From RBG-16-64-43 sp964353865 (GTDB taxonomy: Bacteria > Chloroflexota > Anaerolineae > Anaerolineales > RBG-16-64-43): a DNA stretch of 64,000 nt. The notes below the pieces were generated by a model that saw nothing but the letters and a program-made list of their open reading frames with translations, searched no databases and was not told where the DNA came from. The DNA is taken from contig CAYGXJ010000118.1 of the NCBI GenBank assembly GCA_964353865.1, positions 1 to 64,000 of the forward strand. Direction: 5' to 3'. Positions 1 to 8,764 of this stretch are shown piece by piece. A program made the translations under genes and the position numbers. How positions within the stretch are numbered: position 1 is the stretch's first letter; each line of letters opens with the position of its first letter.

Positions 1-1127
1 AGCCGCTGGTTGTGCGCCCCACCTCGGAGACCATCATCGGGCACATGTACGCCAAGTGGATCAAGTCCTACCGCGACCTGCCGGTGCTGATCAACCTGTG
101 GAACAGCGTGGTGCGGTGGGAGAAGCGCACCAAGTTGTTCCTCCGGACGACGGAATTCTACTGGCAGGAGGGCCACACGGCGCACGCCACGGCAGACGAG
201 GCGGAGGCCGAAACGCGCCGTATGCTCGATGTGTACGTGGACTTCGCCGTCAATGATGCCGCCATCCCGGTCATCCCCGGCCGCAAGAGTCAGACTGAGA
301 AATTTGCAGGGGCCGAGCGCTCATACTCGATCGAGGCCATGATGGGCGACGGGAAGGCCCTGCAGTCCGGCACCTCGCACAACCTGGGCGAAAACTTCGC
401 ACGGGCATTCAACATCCAGTACCTGGACGCGCAGAACGTGCTGCAGTTCTGTTCAACCACCTCCTGGGGCCTGTCCACACGATTCATCGGAGCCATCATC
501 ATGGTCCACGGGGACGACACGGGCCTGATCCTGCCACCCAAACTCGCACCCTACCAATTGGTCGTCGTCCCGATCTACAAGAATGACGATGAGCGCAGCC
601 TGGTGCTGGGCGAGGTGGACCGTCTGGCAGGGGAGCTGGGAGAGCTGCGGGTCACCCTCGACCGGCGCGAAGGGTTGACCCCTGGCTTCAAGTTCAACGA
701 GTGGGAAATGCGGGGGGTTCCGCTGCGCCTCGAACTCGGGCCGCGGGACATCGCCCAGCAGTCGGTGACCCTCGCCCGCCGTGATCGCCCAGGCAAGAGC
801 GGAAAAGTCTCCGCTCCGCGGCAGGGGCTTGCCGCACACGTGGCCGAGGTGCTGGCCGACATACAGGCCTCGCTCTACGACCGCGCGCTCGAGACGCGCC
901 GCGCGCGCACGCACGAACCGAAGGATTTCGGCGAGTTCGCCCAGGCGGTCGAGGAAGGTTTCGCACTTGCGTGGTGGTGCGGCCGCAGCCAGTGCGAAGC
1001 AGAGATCCAAGAGAAGACCAAGGCCACGACGCGCTGCATTCCATTCGATCAACCCTCCGGCAACGGGACGTGCATCCATTGCGGACAGAAGTCGGAGAGC
1101 AAAGCCATTTTCGCGCGCGCCTATTGA
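1..1127 (+). CDS. proS: Prolyl-tRNA synthetase, archaeal/eukaryotic type, 5'-truncated by window edge
   Basis: Charges tRNA-Pro with proline in the cytoplasm. The reading frame is open from base 3, so the N-terminus lies upstream of the window; the GTG at 12 is internal. The class II motif 2 (RPTSE) is at the very start, followed by the typical TTEFYWQEGHTAHA stretch. The C-terminus carries a cysteine-rich zinc domain (C-x4-C, then C and C-x2-C) and ends in Ala-Tyr, the C-terminal tyrosine typical of the ProS type 3 architecture rather than the longer bacterial type with an editing domain. The next gene starts 6 bp after the stop. Confidence 0.97.
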   Translation, partial: PLVVRPTSETIIGHMYAKWIKSYRDLPVLINLWNSVVRWEKRTKLFLRTTEFYWQEGHTAHATADEAEAETRRMLDVYVDFAVNDAAIPVIPGRKSQTEKFAGAERSYSIEAMMGDGKALQSGTSHNLGENFARAFNIQYLDAQNVLQFCSTTSWGLSTRFIGAIIMVHGDDTGLILPPKLAPYQLVVVPIYKNDDERSLVLGEVDRLAGELGELRVTLDRREGLTPGFKFNEWEMRGVPLRLELGPRDIAQQSVTLARRDRPGKSGKVSAPRQGLAAHVAEVLADIQASLYDRALETRRARTHEPKDFGEFAQAVEEGFALAWWCGRSQCEAEIQEKTKATTRCIPFDQPSGNGTCIHCGQKSESKAIFARAY

Positions 1128-1133
1128 GGCCCC

Positions 1134-1952
1134 ATGCCGTCCATCGACCTGGATGCACTCCGGCGCTGGAGCCAGACCCTCGGCGATCAGATCGGCGATC
1201 CGCAAGCTTTCGCGGCTGCGCTCAGAGGCCAGTTAGAATCGCATTCGAACCGATTGTTGCGACGCGGCCCATCGCTGGCTCGCCGCGGTGCCCTGCCCTC
1301 GTGGAACGTCCCCGCCGCCATGTTGAACGAAATCGAAGCCGCCATCCTGCCGCGCGCGGCCCGGCAACCCGAGGCCGCACTGCGTCTGGCCGATCAGCTG
1401 TGGGCCATCCCTTCGCTCGAGGAGAAGAGCCTGGCCGCGCGCTTGCTTGGGGCCGCAGCGCGCCCCGAGGCAAGCCACATGCGCCTGGCGCGCTGGGTGG
1501 TGGAGACGCCCGACCCCGCTTTGCACGCGGCTCTGGCACGCCACGCCGCGCGCCCCGTTCGCGATGAGTCACCGGATCTTTTCCGCCAAGAGATACTCAC
1601 CTGGCTGGGCGGGCGCAGCCTTGCCGGTCGCCGGTTCGCCTGGCTCGCGCTGCGCGAATGGATGGATGAGGCTCCCGCCTCGGCCGCCCTGCTCGCCCTG
1701 CAGGTCCTGACGCTCGGCATGCGCGAAAACGACCCGCAGTGCGTGCGGTCATCGCAAGCCTTGTTCGCCCAGCTGGCCGCCTCGCAACCGGCGGAACTAC
1801 TGCGCTGGGTGGACGACCTGCCCGATCGCGATGCGCAGTTCATCGGGCGGCGTTGGCTGCGCGGCACATTGCCGGGCCTGCCGTCGGAGATCCGAGATGC
1901 CATTCGCACGCGCACGGCGCCGGACGAGATCGGCGTGCGCCGTGAGGGATGA
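1134..1952 (+). CDS. Helical (HEAT/AlkD-like) hypothetical protein
   Basis: A 272-residue, Ala/Leu/Arg-rich protein starting with ATG 6 bp after proS, so probably co-transcribed with it. The sequence is a run of amphipathic helices with recurring Trp/Arg positions (for example a WLALREWMDE segment near residue 180), the texture of HEAT-repeat proteins such as DNA-alkylation-repair (AlkD-like) proteins. There is no signal peptide or membrane segment. I do not recognise a catalytic motif; the AlkD resemblance is only an impression from helix pattern. Function unknown. Confidence 0.75.
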   Translation: MPSIDLDALRRWSQTLGDQIGDPQAFAAALRGQLESHSNRLLRRGPSLARRGALPSWNVPAAMLNEIEAAILPRAARQPEAALRLADQLWAIPSLEEKSLAARLLGAAARPEASHMRLARWVVETPDPALHAALARHAARPVRDESPDLFRQEILTWLGGRSLAGRRFAWLALREWMDEAPASAALLALQVLTLGMRENDPQCVRSSQALFAQLAASQPAELLRWVDDLPDRDAQFIGRRWLRGTLPGLPSEIRDAIRTRTAPDEIGVRREG

Positions 1953-2030
1953 GCCGGGCATGCCGAGGGCAGTGACCATGTGGCCGAACGAGGTGACTCC
2001 CATGAGCGATCCAGCCGCGCAGGCCGCCCG

Positions 2031-2333
2031 ATGACCACGCCAGGCCGCCTGCACCTCACGCTGTGCACGCTGCATATCCAGCTCCCGGGCTGTCGCTCGC
2101 TCAAAGAAAAACGCGGGCGGCTGGCGCCGCTGTTGGCCGGCCTGCGCCGCAGGTTCGAGTTGGCGGCCGCCGAGGTGGACGCGCAGGATGCATGGGCCTC
2201 AGCGGTCGTGGCCTGCGCCGTGGTGAGTACCGATGCCACCCACAACCGGCGCGTTTTGCAGGCGGCACTGGAGTGGATTGGGTCTCATCAGACCGATATT
2301 GAGGTGAGTTCGACCTCGGTCGAGGACCGCTGA
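2031..2333 (+). CDS. DUF503 family protein (YlxP-like)
   Basis: A 100-residue protein of the DUF503/YlxP family, small cytoplasmic proteins often found near translation genes; the molecular role is not established. The family hallmark is the LPGCRSLKEKR segment at about residues 17-27, followed by an Arg-rich helix and a Val-rich strand. The frame is open further upstream, but the alignable family sequence begins right after the ATG at 2031, so I use that start. It lies 78 bp after the helical hypothetical protein on the same strand. Confidence 0.85.
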   Translation: MTTPGRLHLTLCTLHIQLPGCRSLKEKRGRLAPLLAGLRRRFELAAAEVDAQDAWASAVVACAVVSTDATHNRRVLQAALEWIGSHQTDIEVSSTSVEDR

Positions 2334-2440
2334 GGGAGAGGCGAGTCGCTCGAGACGGGCAGGCTACCGACACCTCCTGAATGGGCCGCGCCGCGACGTC
2401 TTCGATTGCGGCGAACATGACTTTAAGGAAAGGATTGGCT

Positions 2441-3232
2441 ATGGACCTCGGATTAGCTGGAGCGCGGGCGCTGGTGTGCGGCAGCAGCCGCGGACTTGGA
2501 TTCGCGACCGCGAGCACCCTGGCCGCTGAGGGCGCGAGTGTGGCCATCAACGGCCGCAACCCCGAACGCCTGGAAGAGGCTGCGCACCAACTGCGCTCAT
2601 CCGCCACGGTCACGGTCGTTGCCCTGGCGGGCGATGTGGCTACACCCGAAGGCCCGCGGGCGCTGGTGGCCCGCGCCGTCGCCGAGCTGGGAGGACTGGA
2701 CATTCTGGTGACGAACTCGGGCGGGCCGCCGCCCGGCCGTTTCGATGAGTTGGATGATGCCGCCTGGCAGGCTGCATTCGATTTGCTGGTCCTCAGCAGT
2801 GTGCGCCTGGTGCGGGCCGCTCTACCCGCATTACGTGCCTCACCCCGGGCAGCCGTGCTGGCGGTCACGTCTTACGCGATCAAGCAGCCCCTGCCCAACC
2901 TGGTGCTTTCCAACTCGCTGCGCGCGGCCGTCGCCGGGCTCATGAAATCGTTGGCCCTTGAACTCGGTGGCCAGGGTATTCGTTTCAACTGCATTCTGCC
3001 CGCCTGGATCGACACCGAGCGAGTGCGTCAACTGATGCATGATCGGGCGCAGCGGGCGGGGAGTACAGCCGAGCAGGAAGCGCGCCAGCAGGCCAGCGAG
3101 AGCCCGTTTGGACGCATGGGGCAGCCGCAGGAGTTTGCCCGGGCGGCGGCCTTCTTGTGCTCGCCGGCCGCCTCATACATCACCGGCCTGATGCTGACGC
3201 TGGATGGCGGTATGCACAAGGGCTTGTTCTAA
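2441..3232 (+). CDS. SDR-family protein with altered catalytic residues (3-oxoacyl-ACP reductase-like)
   Basis: A 263-residue short-chain dehydrogenase/reductase fold protein. The start ATG at 2441 is preceded by AAGGAAAGG at a 7-nt spacing; an upstream ATG at 2381 lacks this. The Rossmann motif is GSSRGLG (residues 14-20) and the NNAG motif is TNSGG (91-95). Ser144 is in the position of the catalytic serine, but the YxxxK positions carry Ser157 and Arg161 instead of Tyr and Lys. A subgroup annotated as 3-oxoacyl-ACP reductase-like SDRs has this LSNxxR pattern. Substrate and even redox activity are therefore uncertain. A terminator follows at 3285. Confidence 0.9.
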   Translation: MDLGLAGARALVCGSSRGLGFATASTLAAEGASVAINGRNPERLEEAAHQLRSSATVTVVALAGDVATPEGPRALVARAVAELGGLDILVTNSGGPPPGRFDELDDAAWQAAFDLLVLSSVRLVRAALPALRASPRAAVLAVTSYAIKQPLPNLVLSNSLRAAVAGLMKSLALELGGQGIRFNCILPAWIDTERVRQLMHDRAQRAGSTAEQEARQQASESPFGRMGQPQEFARAAAFLCSPAASYITGLMLTLDGGMHKGLF

Positions 3233-3284
3233 CTCCAGGAATGCATGCCGCATGCCTGCCTCGCCGGGTCGCCGTTGCGGATTG

Positions 3285-3317
3285 CGACGGGGCTGACTAT
3301 TCGAGTCAGGCCCGTCG
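3285..3317 (+). terminator. Rho-independent terminator after the SDR gene
   Basis: Inverted repeat CGACGGG...CCCGTCG with an inner CTGACT/AGTCAG stem around a 5-nt loop, followed by GTGTTTCTCT on the plus strand. It lies between the convergent SDR gene (ends 3232) and the MazG gene (ends 3348). The minus-strand side has no T-run, so it chiefly serves the plus strand. Confidence 0.75.
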
Positions 3318-3347
3318 TGTTTCTCTATGTCGGATGGAGCGACCCAC

Positions 3348-4802
3348 TCAAGCGATGTGCCGCTTGGCTTCTTCCCACATCTTGTCCAGCTCCTCCAATT
3401 CAAGCGATCCAAGGGACACGCCTCGCGCGCGGGCCACGGCCTCCATCCTCTCGAAACGGCGGCGGAAGCGCTGGTTGGCCTCGCGCAATGCCGATTCCGG
3501 CTCCACCTTCACCCAGCGCGCGAGATTCACGACCGCGAACAGCAGGTCGCCGACCTCCTCGGCGCGTCGCACTTCATCGTCCGCGCCCTGCACCTCGCGT
3601 ATCTCCTCTTGGACCTTGTCCAACACGCCGCCCAACTCGCGCCAGTCGAATCCTACCCGCGCCGCGCGCTGCTGAACCAGGTCTGCCTGGAGGAGTGCCG
3701 GCAGGCCGGCCGGGATTCCATCGAGCAGTCCCTGCCCGCTTTCGCCCCTGGCGCTGCGCTCGTCAGCCTTGATCGCTTCCCAGTTGCTGAGCACCTGCTC
3801 GACTCCTTCGACCGTCTTTCCGCCGAACACATGCGGATGGCGCCTGACGATTTTCGTGTTGATATCCCGCACAACATCTGCCATGCGGAATTGGCCGCCC
3901 TCAGTTGCGATCTGGGTCTGCAGAATGATCTGCAAGAGCAGGTCGCCCAGTTCCTCCTGCAGGGCGCCGGCATCCTGGCGATCCAGGGCATCCAGCACTT
4001 CGTAACATTCTTCCTGCATGTGGGAGCGCAGGCTCAGATGGGTCTGCTCGCGGTCCCACGGGCAGCCCTCGGGTGCGCGCAGGTGGGCTACGGTTTCCTG
4101 GAATTGCTCGAGGGCCGAGGCCCCAAGGGGCGGAACGTAAAGCAAGGAAAGGTGATCCAGCCCGGGGTATCGATCGAGTTCAAAGAGCGGGAGGCGGGTG
4201 GTGCGCGCCTCGGACAAGCCGGCGTGCTGTACAACCTGCACGGGGTGTGTCTCAGGGTACTGGTTCATCAGCACCAGCTTGACATCGCTGGCTACTTCTG
4301 AGGAGTAGAGCTGGGCGACGATCGCATGTTGCGATGGCGGAAAGGGCGGATGGTGGAGTTGGGCCAGCTCAACGGCATCGGCCAGTACCACACCCGCCAA
4401 CCCATCCAGGCCAAGCAGGTGCAGGGTCGGTTCGAGGTAGCTCACGCCCGGCAGGCAGCGCAACGCAAGGCCGGCCTCGGCCGCACGCGTGCGCAGCATC
4501 TCGACCGTGGCCTCGCCCATGTGCGGGTCGCCCGGCACAGCGTAGATCACACCCTGCGGCCGGCGCGCCAGCTGGAGCACCTGATCCACGATGGCCGCAT
4601 ACACCTCTTCGAAGCGAGTGCGTCCCTCGTAGAGCGCATCGAGTGGGCGCCAGGGCAAGGCGGGAAGCGCCTCCACCGTGGGGTGGCGCGCGGTGCGCAC
4701 CCATATTTCTTGGGCGCCGCCCAGCACCTTCCAGGCCGCACGGGTGAGGAGGCCTGGGTCGCCCGGACCCAGCCCGACGATTGTGATTCCTGAGTCGCTC
4801 AT
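3348..4802 (-). CDS. Tetrapyrrole methylase-like / MazG nucleotide pyrophosphohydrolase fusion (YabN-like)
   Basis: A 484-residue two-part protein. The N-terminal ~215 residues resemble SAM-dependent tetrapyrrole (corrin/porphyrin) methyltransferases, with GLGPGDPGLLT near the start and a VPGDPHMGE motif. The C-terminal part is MazG: an ExxE...ExxD metal site (EECYE, then EELGD) followed by a second NTP-PPase repeat with EEIRE...EEVGD. MazG hydrolyses NTPs to NMP and pyrophosphate, a house-cleaning role; the fusion is the Bacillus YabN architecture. I choose the ATG at 4802 because AGGCGA lies just upstream, though a second in-frame ATG exists at 4823. The gene is separated from rpsI by a terminator. 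Confidence 0.93.
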   Translation of the reverse strand: MSDSGITIVGLGPGDPGLLTRAAWKVLGGAQEIWVRTARHPTVEALPALPWRPLDALYEGRTRFEEVYAAIVDQVLQLARRPQGVIYAVPGDPHMGEATVEMLRTRAAEAGLALRCLPGVSYLEPTLHLLGLDGLAGVVLADAVELAQLHHPPFPPSQHAIVAQLYSSEVASDVKLVLMNQYPETHPVQVVQHAGLSEARTTRLPLFELDRYPGLDHLSLLYVPPLGASALEQFQETVAHLRAPEGCPWDREQTHLSLRSHMQEECYEVLDALDRQDAGALQEELGDLLLQIILQTQIATEGGQFRMADVVRDINTKIVRRHPHVFGGKTVEGVEQVLSNWEAIKADERSARGESGQGLLDGIPAGLPALLQADLVQQRAARVGFDWRELGGVLDKVQEEIREVQGADDEVRRAEEVGDLLFAVVNLARWVKVEPESALREANQRFRRRFERMEAVARARGVSLGSLELEELDKMWEEAKRHIA

Positions 4803-4870
4803 ATTCTCGCCTGTCGTCTCCAACGCTGTCCCATTCTAGCAGCAGCGCGCCCACGGCGGGGGAAAGCAAA

Positions 4871-4895
4871 GGGTCGGGGACCGTCTCCCCGACCC
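4871..4895 (-). terminator. Terminator of the ribosomal mega-cluster
   Basis: Perfect 10-bp inverted repeat GGGTCGGGGA/TCCCCGACCC with a 5-nt loop, followed on the minus strand by TTTGCTTT. It lies 35 bp after the rpsI stop codon and before the MazG gene, so it most likely ends the long ribosomal transcript. Confidence 0.85.
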
Positions 4896-4929
4896 ATCCA
4901 GTCATAATAGGATTGCCGACTGCGCCAGG

Positions 4930-5322
4930 TTAGCGCTTGGTGTAGGTCGGGGCCTTGCGGGCGCGCTTGAGGCCGGGCTTCTTGCGCTCCTTCATCCGGT
5001 TATCGCGCGTCATCAAGCCCTCCTTGCGCAGGGCCGGCTTGAAGGTCTCATCCATCTTGACCAGTGCGCGAGCCAGGCCCATGCATACGGCGCCGGCCTG
5101 CCCGGTCACGCCGCCACCCGACACATTGACTGTGACCGTGACCTGCGATTCGCGTCCGGTGACGCGCAATGGAGACAGGCTCTTTTGCAGGTCGCCGTCG
5201 CGTGTGAAATACTCCTCCGCCGGCTTGCCATTGACGATGACCCCGCCGGCCGAGGCGACCACTCGCACACGCGCCGTGCTCTCCTTGCGTCGACCTACGC
5301 CTTCGTAGTATTGAGCTGCCAT
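4930..5322 (-). CDS. rpsI: 30S ribosomal protein S9
   Basis: A 130-residue S9 protein with the family N-terminus YYEGVGRRKESTARVR and the invariant C-terminal Lys-Arg tail (APTYTKR) that reaches into the P site of the small subunit. The start is the ATG at 5322; the open frame upstream of it is only a shadow of truA. It is the last gene of the minus-strand cluster, after rplM as in most bacteria. Confidence 0.98.
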   Translation of the reverse strand: MAAQYYEGVGRRKESTARVRVVASAGGVIVNGKPAEEYFTRDGDLQKSLSPLRVTGRESQVTVTVNVSGGGVTGQAGAVCMGLARALVKMDETFKPALRKEGLMTRDNRMKERKKPGLKRARKAPTYTKR

Positions 5323-5351
5323 CGGTTCGTTATCCTTTCTCGTTGCCGCGG

Positions 5352-5786
5352 CTACTTGGCCGGCAGCGGCTTGGGCTGCTGCGCCTGATGAGGATGCTCG
5401 GCCTCGGCGTAGATCTTGAGCATCTTGATGACCTGGCGGCCGCGCTTGTTGTGAGGCAGCATGCCCCACACGGCGGCTCGCACCACGCGGTCCGGATGCT
5501 TGACCAATTGCTCTCGAAGAGAGATGGTCTTCAACCCGCCCGGATAACCGGAATGGTGATAGTACATCTTCTCGGTCAGCTTCTTGCCCGTCACGCGCAG
5601 TTTGCCCGCGTTCACCACGACGACAAAATCGCCCAGCTCGACCCCCGGGGTGAAGGTGGGTTTGTGTTTGCCCAGCAAGACCCGCGCGATGCGGCTGGCC
5701 AACCGTCCGAGTATCTCCCCACTGGCATCTACCACAAACCAGTCGCGAGTGATCTCCCGCTCTTTGGGGTAATAGGTCTTTTCCAC
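5352..5786 (-). CDS. rplM: 50S ribosomal protein L13
   Basis: L13, an early-assembly protein of the large subunit (144 residues). I place the start at the GTG at 5786: this gives the family-typical N-terminus MEKTYYPK, and GGAGAGAG lies about 6 nt upstream. A TTG at 5801 would add five residues. The body shows WFVVDASGEILGRLAS and the KMYYHHSGYPGG segment typical of L13. The C-terminus is a Pro/Gln-rich extension. It forms the usual rplM-rpsI pair. Confidence 0.97.
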   Translation of the reverse strand: MEKTYYPKEREITRDWFVVDASGEILGRLASRIARVLLGKHKPTFTPGVELGDFVVVVNAGKLRVTGKKLTEKMYYHHSGYPGGLKTISLREQLVKHPDRVVRAAVWGMLPHNKRGRQVIKMLKIYAEAEHPHQAQQPKPLPAK

Positions 5787-5801
5787 TTTTACTCTCTCCA
5801 A

Positions 5802-6596
5802 CTACAACGTTACGCTCAGCGCGCCGGTCGCAGGCGCTTCCGCCTCCAACCCGTCCGGCACTTCGTAATCGATGCGCATCAGGCACAGGCCCTTGGCCGG
5901 AGCCGCAGGCCCGCCGTGCCCCGCCCCTGGCCGCCCGAACAGGTCGAGGAATTCCGCCTCGGCCAGCCGCCCTTGCCCCACCCGCACCAGGCTGCCGACC
6001 AGCATGCGCACCATGCGGTACAGGAAGGCATCCGCCTGGATGGTGAACTCCAGCGCGCCCTCGATCGGGCGCCATTCGGTACGTGTCACGTGGCGCACGC
6101 TTGTGCCGCCGCGGCGTGGCGGCGTGCCAAACGCCGCGAAATCCTTGCGGCCGACGATTGCCGCGCTGACCCGCTCGAGAATGCCGCGCTCGAGTGCGGG
6201 CCAGATGCGCCAGGCATAGCGCTCGCCCAGCGGGTCCGCCTGCCGGCTCTCAATCACGCGGTAGCGGTAGGTGCGCCGTCGCGCACCATAGCGCGGGTGA
6301 AACTCGTTCGCCACCCGCGTCACCGCGCGGCAGCGCACGTTGCCTGGTAGCCGCGCATTGAGTGCCGGGGTCAGCGCTTCGGGCGGGTGCGACCAGTCGA
6401 GGTCGAAGGCCACCACCTGCCCCAGCGCATGTACGCCGGTGTCGGTGCGCCCAGCCGCCAGGAGATGCGCGCCCTGCCAGCCCAGCTCGCACAGGGCCTC
6501 TTCCAGCACTCCCTGGATGGTGCGCACGCCGGCCTGAATCTGGAAGCCGGCGTATTCCGTGCCATCGTAGGCCACAATCGCTTTGTAACGTTCCAC
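5802..6596 (-). CDS. truA: tRNA pseudouridine(38-40) synthase
   Basis: Converts uridines 38-40 in the tRNA anticodon arm to pseudouridine. 264 residues, the normal size. The catalytic aspartate is Asp52 in the GRTDTGVHA motif, and the DAFLYRMVRMLVG segment is present near residue 205. The start codon is GTG at 6596. It sits between rplQ and rplM, the common rpoA-rplQ-truA-rplM-rpsI order of Firmicutes and Chloroflexi. Confidence 0.96.
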   Translation of the reverse strand: MERYKAIVAYDGTEYAGFQIQAGVRTIQGVLEEALCELGWQGAHLLAAGRTDTGVHALGQVVAFDLDWSHPPEALTPALNARLPGNVRCRAVTRVANEFHPRYGARRRTYRYRVIESRQADPLGERYAWRIWPALERGILERVSAAIVGRKDFAAFGTPPRRGGTSVRHVTRTEWRPIEGALEFTIQADAFLYRMVRMLVGSLVRVGQGRLAEAEFLDLFGRPGAGHGGPAAPAKGLCLMRIDYEVPDGLEAEAPATGALSVTL

Positions 6597-6641
6597 GCCC
6601 CACCCAAGCGGGGAGAGCCGCAGCCCGCGCCGCCGTGCGGG

Positions 6642-7016
6642 CTAGCCTTCGACGAACTCGATCAGCACCAACTCGGCGGCATCGCCCAGGCGATGCCCCA
6701 GACGCAGGATGCGCGTGTACCCGCCGCTGCGCTTTTCGAAGCGCGGCGCGATCTCATCGAACAGGCGCTTGACCGCCTCCGGATTGCCCAGGCGCGAAGC
6801 GGCGATGCGCCGCGCATGGACCATCGTGCTGGCCTCGGCCTTGGCGTGCTTGGCCCGCGTGACCAGCTGTTCCACCTCGCCACGGATAGCCTGCGCCTTG
6901 GCGCGCGTGGTGCGAATTCGGTCGTTGAGGAGCAGCTGGTTGACGAGGGTCTTGCGCAGCGCCGTGCGCTGGCCACTCGACCGCCCCAGTTTCTTTCCGG
7001 CTACTTGGTGTCGCAT
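6642..7016 (-). CDS. rplQ: 50S ribosomal protein L17
   Basis: L17 (124 residues), located near the exit of the peptide tunnel. It begins MRHQVAGKKLGR and contains the family pattern RTALRKTLVNQLLLNDRI and a C-terminal GGYTRILRLGHRLGDAAEL segment. Its ATG lies 3 nt after the rpoA stop, so the two are translationally linked as in other bacteria. Confidence 0.98.
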   Translation of the reverse strand: MRHQVAGKKLGRSSGQRTALRKTLVNQLLLNDRIRTTRAKAQAIRGEVEQLVTRAKHAKAEASTMVHARRIAASRLGNPEAVKRLFDEIAPRFEKRSGGYTRILRLGHRLGDAAELVLIEFVEG

Positions 7017-7019
7017 GCT

Positions 7020-7994
7020 TTACTCCGTTGCGCTTGGCGCAGGGCTTTCTACACCACGCAGAAAGCCCTTCTCCTGCAGCTTCTCGCGCAGTTCTTCCAA
7101 GCTCTTGTCGCCGAAATTGCGGATCGAAAGCACGGCCTCATCCCCCTTGCCGAGCAGCTCGAGTACTTCCCCCACCGTGGTGATGCCCGTGCGCTTGAGC
7201 GAGTTGAACACGCGCACCGACAGGTCGAGCTGTTCGATGGGCGTCTCGAGGATCTCCGAGGAGATCTTGGGCACGGCGACTTCGCTGATCCCGGCCGTGA
7301 GCGTTTCTTCACTCACCCCGGCCAGGTCGCGCAGGTGGGCGATGAGAATTTGCGCGCTCTGGCTCAGCGCTTCCTCTGGGCGATGGGTGCCGTCGGTCCA
7401 GATCTCGAGCACCAGCCGGTCGAAGTTGGTGTCTTGCCCGACTCGCGCCCGTTCCACGTCGAAATTGACCCGCCGCACCGGGCTGTAGATTGCGTCCACC
7501 GGCAGCTCGCCGATGGGCAAGCGGCCGCGCTCCTCCGAAGGGGAGTAGCCGCGCCCGTGCTGCACGGTGAACTCGATATCCAGCTGGGTCTTCGGATCAT
7601 CGACCGTGAATAGGTAAAGGTCCGGGTTGACGATCTCGACCTCGGGCGGGACGACGACGTCGGCGGCGGTCACCGTGCCTTCGCCGCTCACTTCCAAGCG
7701 CAGGCGGGCCGTTTCGCCCGCCAGGAGCTTGAGCCGCATCTGCTTCACCTGCAGCAGCAGCTGGGTCACGTCTTCCTTGACGCCGGGAATGCTCGAGAAC
7801 TCATGCGGGACGTCGGAAATGCGGAGCGAGACCACCGCCGCGCTCTCCAGCGAGGAGAGCAGCACGCGCCGCAGCGCGTTGCCCAGCGTGATCCCATAGC
7901 CGCTCTCCAGCGGGCTGATGACGAAGCGCCCGTAATTCTGGGCCATCGCCTCCCGCTCGATCTTCGGCATGACCATGTTCGTAGTTGTGCCCAC
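7020..7994 (-). CDS. rpoA: DNA-directed RNA polymerase alpha subunit
   Basis: The 324-residue alpha subunit; its N-terminal domain nucleates polymerase assembly and its C-terminal domain contacts UP elements and activators. The N-terminal domain has YGITLGNALRRVLLSSL (about residues 32-48). The C-terminal domain (about 245-315) has SVRVFNSLKRTGI and the IRNFGDKSLEEL helix. The start is the GTG at 7994 with GGAGGAGAGG about 6 nt upstream; an in-frame ATG at 7976 is a weaker alternative. It lies in the alpha operon after rpsD. Confidence 0.98.
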   Translation of the reverse strand: MGTTTNMVMPKIEREAMAQNYGRFVISPLESGYGITLGNALRRVLLSSLESAAVVSLRISDVPHEFSSIPGVKEDVTQLLLQVKQMRLKLLAGETARLRLEVSGEGTVTAADVVVPPEVEIVNPDLYLFTVDDPKTQLDIEFTVQHGRGYSPSEERGRLPIGELPVDAIYSPVRRVNFDVERARVGQDTNFDRLVLEIWTDGTHRPEEALSQSAQILIAHLRDLAGVSEETLTAGISEVAVPKISSEILETPIEQLDLSVRVFNSLKRTGITTVGEVLELLGKGDEAVLSIRNFGDKSLEELREKLQEKGFLRGVESPAPSATE

Positions 7995-8094
7995 CTGAAC
8001 CCTCTCCTCCGGCGCACCCTGTCGAACCGCGCGCCAGACCTCTGGGCGTATGGCGAGATGGAGACGCCCGCGGCGGTCTCCCTCGAGCCGAGGT

Positions 8095-8736
8095 TTAGCG
8101 CGAGTAGAACTCGACGATCAACTGCTCGTTCAGCCGGATGTCGCTCATCTCATGGCGCTCGGGCCGCTTCACCATCGTGCCCGAGAGGCGCCCCAGGTCG
8201 CGCTCCAGCCAGGACGGCACCAGGCGCCCTTCAGCGCTCTCCGCCAGGCTCGTGAAATAGGTGCGCGGGCGCGAGCCCTCGCGCACTTCCACCACGTCGC
8301 CCGGGCGCACCACCATCGAGGGCACGTCGGTGCGGCGGCCGTTGACGTTGAAGTGGCCGTGGGTGACGAGCACGCGCGCCTGGCCGCGGCTCTCGGCGTA
8401 GCCCAGGCGGTAGACGACATTATCCAGGCGCGATTCGAGCGTCTGCAAGAGGTTGAGGCCCGTCATACCGCGCTTCTTGAGCGCTTCGGAATAGTAGCGC
8501 CGGAACTGCGCTTCGAGCACGCCGTAGACGCGGCGCGCCTTCTGCTTTTCGCGCAGCTGGCGGGTGTAGTCCGACACGCGCTGGCGGCGGAATTGCGCAT
8601 CCTTGCCGTGCATGCCGGGGGCAAACCCGCGCCGCTCGAAGGCGCACTTCGGGCTCAGGCAGCGTGAACCCTTGAGGAACAACTTCTCGCCCTCGCGGCG
8701 GCAGAGCTTGCAGACCGGTCCGATGTATTTCGACAT
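8095..8736 (-). CDS. rpsD: 30S ribosomal protein S4 (zinc-binding form)
   Basis: S4 (213 residues), a primary 16S rRNA-binding protein that starts small-subunit assembly and, in many bacteria, represses its own operon. Cys9, Cys12, Cys26 and Cys31 form the zinc site of the C+ form. The S4 RNA-binding domain follows (SRLDNVVYRLGYAESRGQAR). It stands between rpsK and rpoA, the standard alpha-operon order. Confidence 0.98.
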   Translation of the reverse strand: MSKYIGPVCKLCRREGEKLFLKGSRCLSPKCAFERRGFAPGMHGKDAQFRRQRVSDYTRQLREKQKARRVYGVLEAQFRRYYSEALKKRGMTGLNLLQTLESRLDNVVYRLGYAESRGQARVLVTHGHFNVNGRRTDVPSMVVRPGDVVEVREGSRPRTYFTSLAESAEGRLVPSWLERDLGRLSGTMVKRPERHEMSDIRLNEQLIVEFYSR

Positions 8737-8764
8737 AGCGTATCCTTCCTTGCGCCGGACGTGC

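Noticed and set aside
5323..6075. Long N-terminal extension of the S9 frame
   Set aside because: The frame is open by chance through rplM and truA; S9 homology begins exactly at the ATG at 5322.
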